Origin: Oligoflexia bacterium
Lineage (GTDB): Bacteria; Bdellovibrionota; Bacteriovoracia; Bacteriovoracales; Bacteriovoracaceae
Assembly (NCBI GenBank): GCA_015231955.1
Contig: JADGAN010000033.1
Coordinates: 1 to 59,451 of the forward strand
Length of the DNA: 59,451 nt
Direction of reading: 5' to 3'
The notes below the pieces were generated by a model. That model saw nothing but the letters and a program-made list of their open reading frames with translations. It did not search any database and was not told the DNA's origin. This document shows, piece after piece, positions 51,781 to 59,451 of this stretch (within the stretch, counting starts at the first letter, position 1; every line of letters starts with the position of its first letter). The position numbers and the translations under genes are program-made.

Positions 51781-54572
51781 CAAAAATCTCCTGTGGCGGT
51801 GCCACTCAATACTACCAAACAGCGGGTGGTGAATATTATGAAAAAGGCGCTAAGGTTAATGAGTGGCATGGAGAAGTCGCAAAAGAGCTAGGACTAACCG
51901 AAAAAGAGTTCGATTTTAAAGATTTTGATAAGCTTATTAAAGGGTTTGATCTTGATGATAAGAAATTAGTTAAAAGCGCCGGAGGAAAGGATCATCGGGC
52001 CGGTCTTGATTTAACATTTGGTGTCGCTAAAAGCGTCTCTCTGATGGCCATGGTCGATCCAAGAATCAAGGAAGCGGCATTAGAGGCCGTTAAAGAGACT
52101 TTAGATTACCTAGAGAAGAATTACGTCAGCACACGAGTCATGGAAAATGGAGAGAAGCGAGTAGAAGAAACCGGAAAGATGCTAACGGCAATCTTTGAGC
52201 ACCATACAAATCGCTTAATAGACCCGCACCTTCATTTTCATGCTGTCCTTGTAAATCTCACTAAAGATCTTAATGGTAACTATAAAACTATCCACAATGA
52301 CAAAATCTTCATTGATCAAAAACATCTAGGATTAACCTTTCGAGCTAATCTTGCTCCAAAACTAATAGATCTGGGATATGACCTGGAAATTACCAATCGT
52401 AAAGAGGGATTTTTTGAAATTAAAGGTATCATTAATGAAATCATTCGTCATTACTCCAGAAGACAGCAAGAAGTAGAAGAAAGAAAAGGAGAGCTTCAAA
52501 AGCTTTATCCCAATGCGAGACCAGGAAAATTATCCGAGATGGCCGCACTAGACACCAGACTCCCAAAAGCTCAAGAGTTATCCAAAGAAGAATTACAAAA
52601 CACTGTGAATAATGGCCTTGAAAACTTCAGTAGCTCTCTTCATGAACTAGAAACAAATGCAATGATCAGTGGAAAAAGAGCAGTTCCAGTACCTACTAAT
52701 CTTGAACAAGTCATAAAAGAATCGATACAAGGTCTTGAAGAAAATAAAAGCGCATGGCGAATGGTAGAACTTGTAGATCAAACAATCAAAATGACGCTTG
52801 GTGATCACTCTCCTGACCAGATTTACAAAGAGGTTAATGAGTTTATAAAGAGTGACCAGATATCTTATGTTGGGACTAAAAAGAACATGGAGTATTTCGC
52901 CACAAAAGAAATGCAAAAAATTGAATCTAAAGTGATAGATCAAGTAAAAGAAGGCAAAAATAAATCCGATATTTTTATAAGTGATAAGAATGCTGCGAAA
53001 ATTATCGAATCTAACCCTACTCTCACTCTAGGGCAAAAGGATGCCCTTAATCTCATCTTAACTTCAAAGGATAGAATCATTGGAGTTCAAGGGGATGCTG
53101 GAACAGGGAAAACATATGTTATGGATGCTGTGAGAGAAACACTAGAAAAAAATGGATTTAATGTTCGAGGATTGGCACCAACAGGTAAGGCAGAGACAGA
53201 ACTTAAATCTGGTGCTCATCTGAAAAAGTCAGAAACTATAGATTCCTTCTTGTTAAAAGCAACTAACAAAAACTTTATCAATCAGATTACTCCAAAAAGG
53301 GAGGTATGGATAATAGATGAAGCAGGAATGGTCGGGTCTAAAAAAATGGAACGTCTACTTGCAACAGCTTTAGAAGTTAAAGCAAAAGTCGTTTTAACCG
53401 GAGATATCAAACAGTTCCTCAGCATTGATCAAGGTAAAATATTTGCAGATTTACAAAAAGAAGGATCATTGGTTTTTGCTATAATGAAAGATGGTGTCAG
53501 GCAGAAGACAGAAGAGACAAGAGCAATTGTTAAAGGATTTAATGAATTTATAACAAGTGGTAGAAACACTCTTCATTTAAAAGATGCGTTCGATGTTTTA
53601 AAAAGTAGCAACAAGATCACTGAGTTCTCCAAAGAAGATTTTAAAATTAATGCTATTAAAGAAGAATATCTGAATTCTGATAAATCTAAAAGTGTCTTGA
53701 TTATTACCAGTACCAATAAAGAGCGGGATACTCTTAACGGATCTATCAGGATGGCATTAAAAGATAAAGTCAGGATTGATCCTGATGGATTTATCTTCAA
53801 AACATTTAACTCAGTAGGATTTTCAGGAACATCAAAAATGCTGGCCGACAATTACAAAGAGAAACAAGTGGTTTTTTTTGAAAAAACATATGGCAATATA
53901 AAAAAGGGAACTCAAGGCATAATTACAAAAATTGATAAAAATAAAAATGAACTAATCATCGGACAATTTGACAAAAAGCATCCCGATCGTCAAGTGGCGG
54001 TCTCTCTGAAATCCCTTAAAGATCTTGCAAAAATACAAGTTTTCAATAGAGAAAAGAAAGAGTTTTCCATAGGGGATAAAGTTATCTTTAATAAAAACGA
54101 TGACCTATTGGGCGTTAAAAATGGACAAATGGGTGTTATTGAAAAGATTAATGAAAGTGGTAAATGCACGGTAGAGATGGATAAGAAAAAGATAACCTTC
54201 AACTTATCAGGAACAGGTCTCAAACCATACCAGTACATTGATCATGCTTACGCTTTGACCGAATATAAATCACAAGGAGCAACAGTTGATAAGCTTATTT
54301 GGCTAGCTGACTCAAAAACTGCTTCTTATAACTCTGCCTATGTGGCCGTGACTCGCGCAAAAGAGGACATTAAGATCTTTACGGACAATATTGCTCTTCT
54401 TGAAAAAAATGTTGCTAGAGAAAGCTCTAAGATATCCTCACTAGAATTAAAACGAGGAGGCAATCAAATTAATAGAACAACAGAGAGAGAACTTTTTAAC
54501 ATTCCACCATCTAGTAAGGATATTGAAGAAATTGACTTTTCAAAAAACATAAACAGAGGTATAGAGCGATGA
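51768..54572 (+). CDS. traI: MobF relaxase-helicase (TraI/TrwC type)
   Basis: A 934-residue relaxase, close to R388 TrwC (966) and much shorter than F TraI. Catalytic tyrosines are in YYQTAGGEYY near 15-24; the metal His triad is in RLIDPHLHFHAV near 150. The RecD-like helicase part has Walker A GDAGTGKT near 441 and IIDEAGMVG near 514, ending with VAVTRAKEDIKIF. It nicks oriT and unwinds the plasmid for transfer. ATG 51768 starts within the previous gene. Confidence 0.94.
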   Translation: MLSLTKISCGGATQYYQTAGGEYYEKGAKVNEWHGEVAKELGLTEKEFDFKDFDKLIKGFDLDDKKLVKSAGGKDHRAGLDLTFGVAKSVSLMAMVDPRIKEAALEAVKETLDYLEKNYVSTRVMENGEKRVEETGKMLTAIFEHHTNRLIDPHLHFHAVLVNLTKDLNGNYKTIHNDKIFIDQKHLGLTFRANLAPKLIDLGYDLEITNRKEGFFEIKGIINEIIRHYSRRQQEVEERKGELQKLYPNARPGKLSEMAALDTRLPKAQELSKEELQNTVNNGLENFSSSLHELETNAMISGKRAVPVPTNLEQVIKESIQGLEENKSAWRMVELVDQTIKMTLGDHSPDQIYKEVNEFIKSDQISYVGTKKNMEYFATKEMQKIESKVIDQVKEGKNKSDIFISDKNAAKIIESNPTLTLGQKDALNLILTSKDRIIGVQGDAGTGKTYVMDAVRETLEKNGFNVRGLAPTGKAETELKSGAHLKKSETIDSFLLKATNKNFINQITPKREVWIIDEAGMVGSKKMERLLATALEVKAKVVLTGDIKQFLSIDQGKIFADLQKEGSLVFAIMKDGVRQKTEETRAIVKGFNEFITSGRNTLHLKDAFDVLKSSNKITEFSKEDFKINAIKEEYLNSDKSKSVLIITSTNKERDTLNGSIRMALKDKVRIDPDGFIFKTFNSVGFSGTSKMLADNYKEKQVVFFEKTYGNIKKGTQGIITKIDKNKNELIIGQFDKKHPDRQVAVSLKSLKDLAKIQVFNREKKEFSIGDKVIFNKNDDLLGVKNGQMGVIEKINESGKCTVEMDKKKITFNLSGTGLKPYQYIDHAYALTEYKSQGATVDKLIWLADSKTASYNSAYVAVTRAKEDIKIFTDNIALLEKNVARESSKISSLELKRGGNQINRTTERELFNIPPSSKDIEEIDFSKNINRGIER

Positions 54573-54991
54573 AATCCGAAAATTTTACTTTACGACTATC
54601 AGTTGAAGAAAGAAAAGAACTAGAAAAAATGGCCAAGAGATCTGATAAAACGGTTTCGGAATACATTAGATTTTTGATCTTTTCAAAAAAAGAAAGTGAA
54701 ATTAAATTAATTTTAGAGAAACTTAATTCAATCCAGCAAAACCAGCAACAGCAATTTGATGGCCTAAGCGATATCAACCTTCGCACTAAAAAAATCTTAC
54801 GCCATGGCATCCTTCTCTCATCCTCAATCTTCCAAATAAGATACGTCATGACCAAGATAGTCAGCATGCTTTCTCACGCCTACGGAAACACACTTCCTAA
54901 AGATTTTGAACTCCCTAATAACAAGGGCAAGGAGGAATTTATTAAAACCGAATCGGACAAAGTTGCTCTAGAACTTGAGGTGATTAACTAA
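54569..54991 (+). CDS. RHH relaxosome accessory protein
   Basis: A 140-residue protein whose first 50 residues are a ribbon-helix-helix (NFTLRLSVEERKELEKMAKR, SDKTVSEYIRFLIF). A helical tail follows. Small RHH proteins of this kind (TrwA, MobC, TraM roles) bind oriT and stimulate the relaxase. The gene is coupled by overlap to traI upstream and traD downstream. Confidence 0.75.
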   Translation: MKSENFTLRLSVEERKELEKMAKRSDKTVSEYIRFLIFSKKESEIKLILEKLNSIQQNQQQQFDGLSDINLRTKKILRHGILLSSSIFQIRYVMTKIVSMLSHAYGNTLPKDFELPNNKGKEEFIKTESDKVALELEVIN

Positions 54992-56760
54992 TGGTGCAAA
55001 GAAATGAGACAGAAATCTTTAAGGGTTTTATTCGATTTTTGACTGACCTCAAGATGAGAATAAGAATGTTTGTTCACTTGACTCTTATTATTTTAATACT
55101 TCAGTTGTTTTTTAACATATTTAACTTTATTCTTTTAAAGAGTGTTTACGAAAACTCTAAGATTCTATACTTTGAATCGCTATTTGCTATAGTTTTATCA
55201 AAAGTCCCTTTTATAAATGGAATAAAATTTTTCACCGTCAAACAACATGAATTAAGTGCTATTCAATTTTCATACGTTTATAGCAAACTTGTTACTTACT
55301 ATAATCAACTACTTTATACAGGGTTTAAGAATTCATTTTATCTTTGGCCGCTACTTCCATTTTCCTATATCTTCTTTTGGTTTAAATCTAGAAATGTTTT
55401 AAAGGAAAAGCATATAAGAGGCGCTATCCTTTTGAATGACAAGGCCTACTCAAAAAAAATTAAAAATAGCAAAAATGACATAGAACTTAATAATCAAATA
55501 TCGATCCCATTTAACTGCGAGAACCGCCACGTTTTCACCATAGGTCGTCCTGGAGCGGGGAAGACTCAACTACTTTGCAAAGCAATCGAAAAGGTCGTAA
55601 GCAGAAATGAAAAGGCAATTATCTATGATTTCAAAGGTGACTTTGTCACCCGCTTTTATAATCCTAACACTGATATTATTTTCAATCCCCTTGATGAAAG
55701 ATCTGTCGGTTGGTGCATCTTTAATGAGATTAAATCAGCGACCAATATAGAGGCAATCTGCTCATCTCTAATCCCGGCGGCCACGAAGAGTGAGCCATTC
55801 TGGGACAATGCCGCAAGAGACGTTCTCTATTCAGTTTTGCTCTACTGCTGGAAAAATAACATTATTAGTAATAGCGGCTTGTTTGATGTTTCCATCAGCA
55901 ACAGAGAGATCTTGTTAGAGAAATTCTCCAAAACACCTGGGTGCGAAAGAGGAGTTCGACCACTAGAAGAGGCCAAAGTTGGTGCATCTGTACTCTCTAC
56001 CTTTTCAACCTATGTTAAGTTTTTGGAGTACACCAAGGACATGGCCGGTGAGTTCTCAATTAAAAACTGGGTAATTGATAATGGCCAAAAGGGGAGGATC
56101 TTTATTACTAACTACTCCGAGATTGGCACAGTGATGCAACCACTGATTGCTCTATTTATTGACGTCTTTGCCAATAAAGTTTTAATGCTTCCTGAAAATA
56201 TTGAGAGAAGAATTTTCTTCTTCCTGGATGAATTTGGAACTCTCCAAAGGCTCAGTAATATTTTGAATATGCTTAAACTATCTAGATCTTATGGTGGTTC
56301 CATCTGGATAGGAATTCAAGACATCGGGCAAATTGAAAACGTCTATGGCAGAGAGTCTACTAAAACTATCATGAACTCATGCGGGAACGCCATCATCTTT
56401 GGAGTTGATGAACCTCTAACTGCCGATTATCTTTCTAAAAAAGTTGGGGAACGAGAGCGATCAAACATTGATAAGAACTTCTCTTTTGGCCTCAGTGAGT
56501 TCCGAGATGGCCATTCAATGTCAGAGAGAACTATGGTGGAAAAAACAATTCTCCCCTCAGACATCATGGGGCTAGATGATCTTAGCTTCTATTTTAAATT
56601 GGCCACATTAAGAGAATTTACAAAATCAAAATTGGAGTACAAAAAATATCCAATAAAGGCCGTCTCGTTTATAGATAAGAAGCCACCACCGTTTGATATT
56701 AAAAATTCTGACAGCATGAACATTCATAACAACACTGAGCATTCAAGGATAGACCCTTGA
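54991..56760 (+). CDS. traD: TraD/TrwB coupling protein
   Basis: A 589-residue type IV coupling protein. Two N-terminal membrane helices (about 25-50 and 110-130) precede the ATPase: Walker A GRPGAGKT near 184, Walker B FFFLDEFG near 408 and IGIQDIGQIENVYG near 445. It links the relaxosome to the TraC-driven channel. It ends the tra operon proper. Confidence 0.93.
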   Translation: MVQRNETEIFKGFIRFLTDLKMRIRMFVHLTLIILILQLFFNIFNFILLKSVYENSKILYFESLFAIVLSKVPFINGIKFFTVKQHELSAIQFSYVYSKLVTYYNQLLYTGFKNSFYLWPLLPFSYIFFWFKSRNVLKEKHIRGAILLNDKAYSKKIKNSKNDIELNNQISIPFNCENRHVFTIGRPGAGKTQLLCKAIEKVVSRNEKAIIYDFKGDFVTRFYNPNTDIIFNPLDERSVGWCIFNEIKSATNIEAICSSLIPAATKSEPFWDNAARDVLYSVLLYCWKNNIISNSGLFDVSISNREILLEKFSKTPGCERGVRPLEEAKVGASVLSTFSTYVKFLEYTKDMAGEFSIKNWVIDNGQKGRIFITNYSEIGTVMQPLIALFIDVFANKVLMLPENIERRIFFFLDEFGTLQRLSNILNMLKLSRSYGGSIWIGIQDIGQIENVYGRESTKTIMNSCGNAIIFGVDEPLTADYLSKKVGERERSNIDKNFSFGLSEFRDGHSMSERTMVEKTILPSDIMGLDDLSFYFKLATLREFTKSKLEYKKYPIKAVSFIDKKPPPFDIKNSDSMNIHNNTEHSRIDP

Positions 56761-56809
56761 AAGTTCCTTCTGTAGTTGACGGGAAGGGTGCTAACCTTAT
56801 TATCTTTGG

Positions 56810-56869
56810 CGACATGAGGAGCTTAGGCTTTACAAGGGTTACTCTGATTTAAATGAAATCATGGATTAA
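56810..56869 (+). pseudogene. 3' remnant of a paralogue of the next gene
   Basis: Twenty codons (RHEELRLYKGYSDLNEIMD and stop) closely match the end of the following gene (RHEDLRLHKNYFDLNELMD). Nothing upstream continues the similarity. This points to a tandem duplication of which only the tail survives, or to unequal recombination between copies. Confidence 0.7.
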
Positions 56870-57359
56870 AAAATACATGGATGATATTAAAAACAGCATA
56901 TCAGCGATTTTAAAAACAAGAGATGGTGATGCTTTTGATGCATTCATTAAATTAAATCATGGTCTTGTTGACCCAGATCTATTAGCATTTATTCTCAATG
57001 AAAATTTTTCAGAAAATTTATACAGAAAACTATCCATTCTCTCCTGGATCATATTCTCAGAATTTTCCGGAAGGAATTTTGGAGAGCAACAGCATTTTGA
57101 AATTTCAAAATTTTATATTTCTTTCCAAAAATATTTTTACTCCTGGAATCGATTGGCATGTAAAAACATCCCTTTTTATGAATGGAATGATCTTGCGCAA
57201 GAAGGAATTTCTCTCTTGATAAATCTGATCACCGAAAACAAACTCAAAGAATTTAAAGATGATAATCGTTATAAAGAATTTATAAAAAGATTTGTACAAA
57301 GACATGAAGATCTTAGACTTCATAAAAATTATTTTGATTTAAATGAACTCATGGATTAA
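56853..57359 (+). CDS. Hypothetical protein downstream of traD
   Basis: A 168-residue helical protein, no family recognised. It ends RHEDLRLHKNYFDLNELMD, matched by a gene remnant overlapping its own start. ATG 56853 has no clear ribosome site; ATG 56877 (MDDIKNSIS) is an alternative. It has no signal peptide. It follows traD by 92 bases and precedes the GCAAGRCA repeat array. Confidence 0.5.
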   Translation: MKSWIKKYMDDIKNSISAILKTRDGDAFDAFIKLNHGLVDPDLLAFILNENFSENLYRKLSILSWIIFSEFSGRNFGEQQHFEISKFYISFQKYFYSWNRLACKNIPFYEWNDLAQEGISLLINLITENKLKEFKDDNRYKEFIKRFVQRHEDLRLHKNYFDLNELMD

Positions 57360-57375
57360 AAAAATGCACTACAAT

Positions 57376-57585
57376 TTGTCTTGCAAGATTATAGTAAAAA
57401 CTCAAGAAATATCAAGCATCTACTCTCGTTGTCTTCGTGAATGCAAGACAACGTGCCTTACGGGCGCAAGGCAGATTGCAAGGCATATAATCGCAAGGCA
57501 ATTTCTTCTTAAGTCGTTATTAATATTGAGTATAGTTGCAAGACATAGATGCCGCGACCACTTCTTGCAAGGCAATTTGTCTTAC
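57376..57585. repeat. Array of GCAAG[A/G]CA repeats, candidate oriT
   Basis: Direct copies at 57443, 57466, 57478, 57493, 57538 and 57567, with inverted relatives at 57376 (TGTCTTGC), 57430, 57454 and 57578. The roughly 320 bases 57360-57684 hold no convincing gene. The place beside relaxase, accessory and coupling genes and before likely leading-region genes fits an oriT with accessory-protein sites. TTTGTCT-T words resemble TrwC-type nic sequences. Confidence 0.6.
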
Positions 57586-57684
57586 AAAATGAAAATCTAT
57601 GATTTGCGTGGGGTGTGTTGCCGACAGAACCAGAGCGGTGGTTTGTAATGGTTATTAATTTTGTTTCGAAAAAGGTAGGAGTTT

Positions 57685-58071
57685 ATGAGACCAGAAAAAG
57701 AAGAGATTAAAAAAGTTACGATTGCTTTTGATTTAACCAAAGAGAGTGATAAAAAAATCATTGATGAGATTAACAACTACTCTGATAATTACAACCAAAA
57801 GATCCAAGAGATTTTTAAAGATAAAAAGAAAAATCATCTCAAAATGACTGAGGCCCAAGCACTGAAAAAATTCATCGAGACTAGGGGCGACTTGAAATTG
57901 ATCGATGATGTTATAAACTCATTTGACGAAGAAATTTTTTATTCTTACGCGCACAAGGCCCATTGCAAAAAAACTGGGATTGAGATCGGAAAGTATGAAT
58001 TTTTTAGAAATGAGCTTCCGAAATATAAAGATAACGAACTAAGAAAAATGGTTCAATCCATATTGTCATAA
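57685..58071 (+). CDS. Hypothetical leading-region protein
   Basis: A 128-residue protein with a strong ribosome site (TAGGAG before ATG 57685). It opens KKVTIAFDLTKESDKKIIDEI, which could be a ribbon-helix-helix-like start, and continues with charged helices. Function unknown. The zinc-ribbon gene begins 13 bases downstream. Confidence 0.55.
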   Translation: MRPEKEEIKKVTIAFDLTKESDKKIIDEINNYSDNYNQKIQEIFKDKKKNHLKMTEAQALKKFIETRGDLKLIDDVINSFDEEIFYSYAHKAHCKKTGIEIGKYEFFRNELPKYKDNELRKMVQSILS

Positions 58072-58083
58072 CAAGAATAACAC

Positions 58084-58245
58084 ATGCAAACAAAGACCAA
58101 TTCAACACAGCGAAAAGAGACAAAAAATGGTCTCCTCGTAGCAAAAAAAGAAGAAAAGTGCTTAAGATGCGAAAGGGTTTTCGTTTCTCGAAACGGCCAG
58201 AAACTTTGCATTAGGTGTAAAAGCATTAACAAAAAAATTTCATAA
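58084..58245 (+). CDS. Small zinc-ribbon protein
   Basis: A 53-residue basic protein. Two CxxC pairs (KCLRCERVF and LCIRCKS) 13 residues apart form a zinc ribbon of the kind that binds nucleic acid. It lies between two genes in the same direction with short spacers. Confidence 0.6.
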   Translation: MQTKTNSTQRKETKNGLLVAKKEEKCLRCERVFVSRNGQKLCIRCKSINKKIS

Positions 58246-58259
58246 CATCAAAGGCAAAC

Positions 58260-58556
58260 ATGAAAGATCAAAAATTTTTAGAGTCATGGAAAAAGAAACG
58301 AAGGATGGGATTTTTTAAGTTTTGCCTTAAGGAAGGAATGTTTTCATGGGGCCTCTTTAGCGGAATCACTTACTATTTTTTCTCTAGTTTTTTTAATGGA
58401 GATGCCATTTCTTTGAAAGATTTTGTTTTAACTATCTCGATCTTTTTAGCAATAGGAGGGGTGTTCTGTGGGCCACTGCTGTGGTGTTATTACCAAAAAC
58501 ACTTCGCCGATCTTAATGGTAAAGACTTCCGAATTGATCACCTAGTAAAAAGTTAA
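58260..58556 (+). CDS. Small two-helix membrane protein
   Basis: A 98-residue protein with a basic N-terminus and two membrane helices (about 30-46 and 57-80, including FVLTISIFLAIGGVFCGPLL). Likely co-transcribed with the two genes before it. Function unknown; an exclusion or leading-region role cannot be judged. Confidence 0.55.
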   Translation: MKDQKFLESWKKKRRMGFFKFCLKEGMFSWGLFSGITYYFFSSFFNGDAISLKDFVLTISIFLAIGGVFCGPLLWCYYQKHFADLNGKDFRIDHLVKS

Positions 58557-58671
58557 CTGCCTTTTGTCTTTGCGCAACGGCCCTCAACGATCAGCTTTGG
58601 GGTGAACAATTAGCTATCGTTTGTTTCTGAAAAAAGCTAGTTTTGTCATCATCAAAAAAGGAGATTGAGCA

Positions 58672-58800
58672 ATGGTTCAATATTATGGAATTGAAACAGG
58701 TGGCGGCGGAAATACTAAAAGAAATATAGAAGGTGGCGGTAGCACTGGCGGGGGTGGCGGTAAAGGGGGCGGATTAGGAGGAGGTGACCTACTGCCCTAG
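58672..58800 (+). CDS. Gly-rich 42-residue protein
   Basis: AAAGGAG stands before ATG 58672. The product is about half glycine (ETGGGGNTKRN, then GGGSTGGGGGKGGG). Its stop codon overlaps the end of convergent ardC (58789). The coding potential is plausible because of the ribosome site, but a low-complexity chance frame is possible. Confidence 0.45.
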   Translation: MVQYYGIETGGGGNTKRNIEGGGSTGGGGGKGGGLGGGDLLP

Positions 58801-59324
58801 TAAATAGTTAACAGCTTTTTGTGCCTGTGATGATGCTTCTATAATTAACTTAGGATTTGATTTTAATTTACTGATCCAGCCACTTATATACGATGCAGAA
58901 TTTTCAAAAGTCTCTTCTAGTATATCACAATGAGAGCAAAGAAAAGTGGCCCCCATCTCAGCCACCAACTCTTCTTTACTATAATTGTTATCTCCAAATT
59001 GCAGAGCATCCACCAAAGTTTTTCGATCAAGTCGTGATCTGTGACCTGTGGCATGACTAAGTTCAATGGAAGAGAACATTGTAAAACTCTTCGTTTTTCT
59101 TAAAAAGATTAGCACATGGCAAATGAATAAAGTCATCCCCTTTGTGATAGTATGCTTTTCTTTCTTCGCTATATTTAATTTCAGGGCCACGATTTCTGAT
59201 ACTGGCCAAGAACACCTCTGCTTTTTTTTTCAATCGGAGTAAACAATTTCTTATCTGATACCTCTTCAGGAAAATCAATTCCCTCTATCTGATCAGCGTT
59301 AAACACACTGTAGTATCTTAATAG
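58789..59324 (-). pseudogene. ardC: ArdC-like antirestriction protein, middle and 3' part, with two frameshifts
   Basis: Continues the gene beginning at 318. The first frame ends soon after VSDKKLFTPIEKK at an A9 run (59222-59230 on the plus strand). The next frame runs KAEVFLASIRNRGPEIKY to EFYNVLFH. A second shift near 59065 restores ELSHATGHRSRL to the end LLGQ. The second break falls within the HELSH (HExxH) zinc motif. With both bases removed the gene would encode a full ArdC protein with metallopeptidase domain. Real decay and sequencing error are both possible. Confidence 0.85.
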
Positions 59325-59451
59325 AGGCATTTTCTCAATCTCATTTTTTTCCTCGCCACTATTTTGCTTCTCAAATATCTTCCAAAAAACAATAGGGGTG
59401 GCATGTTCATTTTTCTTAATCCTTCCTCCTAATTCACTGACCTGCAGAAAA
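59325..59451. repeat. Terminal redundancy: exact copy of bases 1-127
   Basis: The last 127 bases are identical to the first 127. A gene (ardC) reads across the join in one frame without a gap, so this is an assembly overlap on a circular molecule of 59,324 bp and not a biological repeat. An overlap of exactly 127 is typical of a k-mer-based assembly. Confidence 0.95.

Noticed and set aside
57376-57585. CRISPR array
   Set aside because: Repeats are only eight bases, irregularly spaced and in both orientations; no cas genes are present.
57343-57648. Open frame of 101 codons after the traD-linked gene
   Set aside because: It is composed of the GCAAGRCA repeats and starts in duplicated DNA; no ribosome site.

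Overview
This window is a complete circular conjugative plasmid. Bases 59325-59451 repeat bases 1-127 exactly, so the molecule closes at 59,324 bp, and an ardC-like gene reads straight across the join. The DNA is AT-rich with densely packed genes. The host is Gram-negative: there are lipoproteins, an OmpA-domain protein, periplasmic conjugation proteins and an F-type secretion channel. The eukaryote-type kinase with an FHA partner, the 7TMR-DISM sensor kinase and the codon style would fit a Bdellovibrionota or other deltaproteobacterial-type host, but this is inference. No resistance, metabolic or virulence cargo was recognised.

Layout. 1-5,300: 5' end of ardC, a 114-nt near-perfect hairpin, an alpha/beta hydrolase with an unknown partner, two KfrA-type regulators with their operators, a MITE-like element and an HU protein. 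5,300-8,200: a Ser/Thr kinase and an FHA-HTH partner. 8,500-12,400: small secreted or membrane proteins, including one resembling phage abortive-infection membrane proteins. 12,500-15,830: an RHH/Xer recombinase/ScpB operon and a nucleotidyltransferase toxin-antitoxin-like pair with a palindromic operator. 15,960-20,087: an insertion sequence interrupted by a 3,078-bp TnsB/AAA-type transposon with a 5-bp target duplication; the outer element cuts off a second recombinase gene. 20,300-22,130: an Xre-type regulator and the mobile mystery protein A/B (Xre/Fic) pair. 22,370-27,400: replication and partition, with a membrane-anchored HTH protein, a probable replication initiator, a 44-bp palindrome, a partition-partner gene containing a dense array of inverted DNA repeats, and parA. 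27,460-32,010: an SDR enzyme and a three-gene phosphorelay. 32,285-56,760: one long tra operon. 57,370-59,324: a repeat array that may be oriT, small leading-region genes and the 3' end of ardC.

How it works together. The tra operon encodes a lytic transglycosylase, pilin, TraL/E/K/B/V/C, TrbI, an S26 peptidase, TraW/U, TrbC, TraN/F/H/G, a TrwC-type relaxase, an RHH accessory protein and a TraD/TrwB coupling protein, mostly with overlapping stops and starts. It begins with a free-standing receiver protein and diverges from the phosphorelay genes across a region with three copies of one 12-bp motif. Transfer is therefore probably controlled by a plasmid-encoded signalling pathway. Stability is supplied by ParA and its partner, two KfrA proteins, HU, a Xer recombinase, ScpB and toxin-antitoxin-like pairs.

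The most unusual features are the intragenic inverted-repeat array at 25,709-25,941, where one 12-bp motif encodes two different tetrapeptides depending on its orientation; the degenerate phosphorelay facing the tra operon; the long hairpin upstream of ardC; and the nested transposons. All family assignments were made by reading motifs, without database searches.
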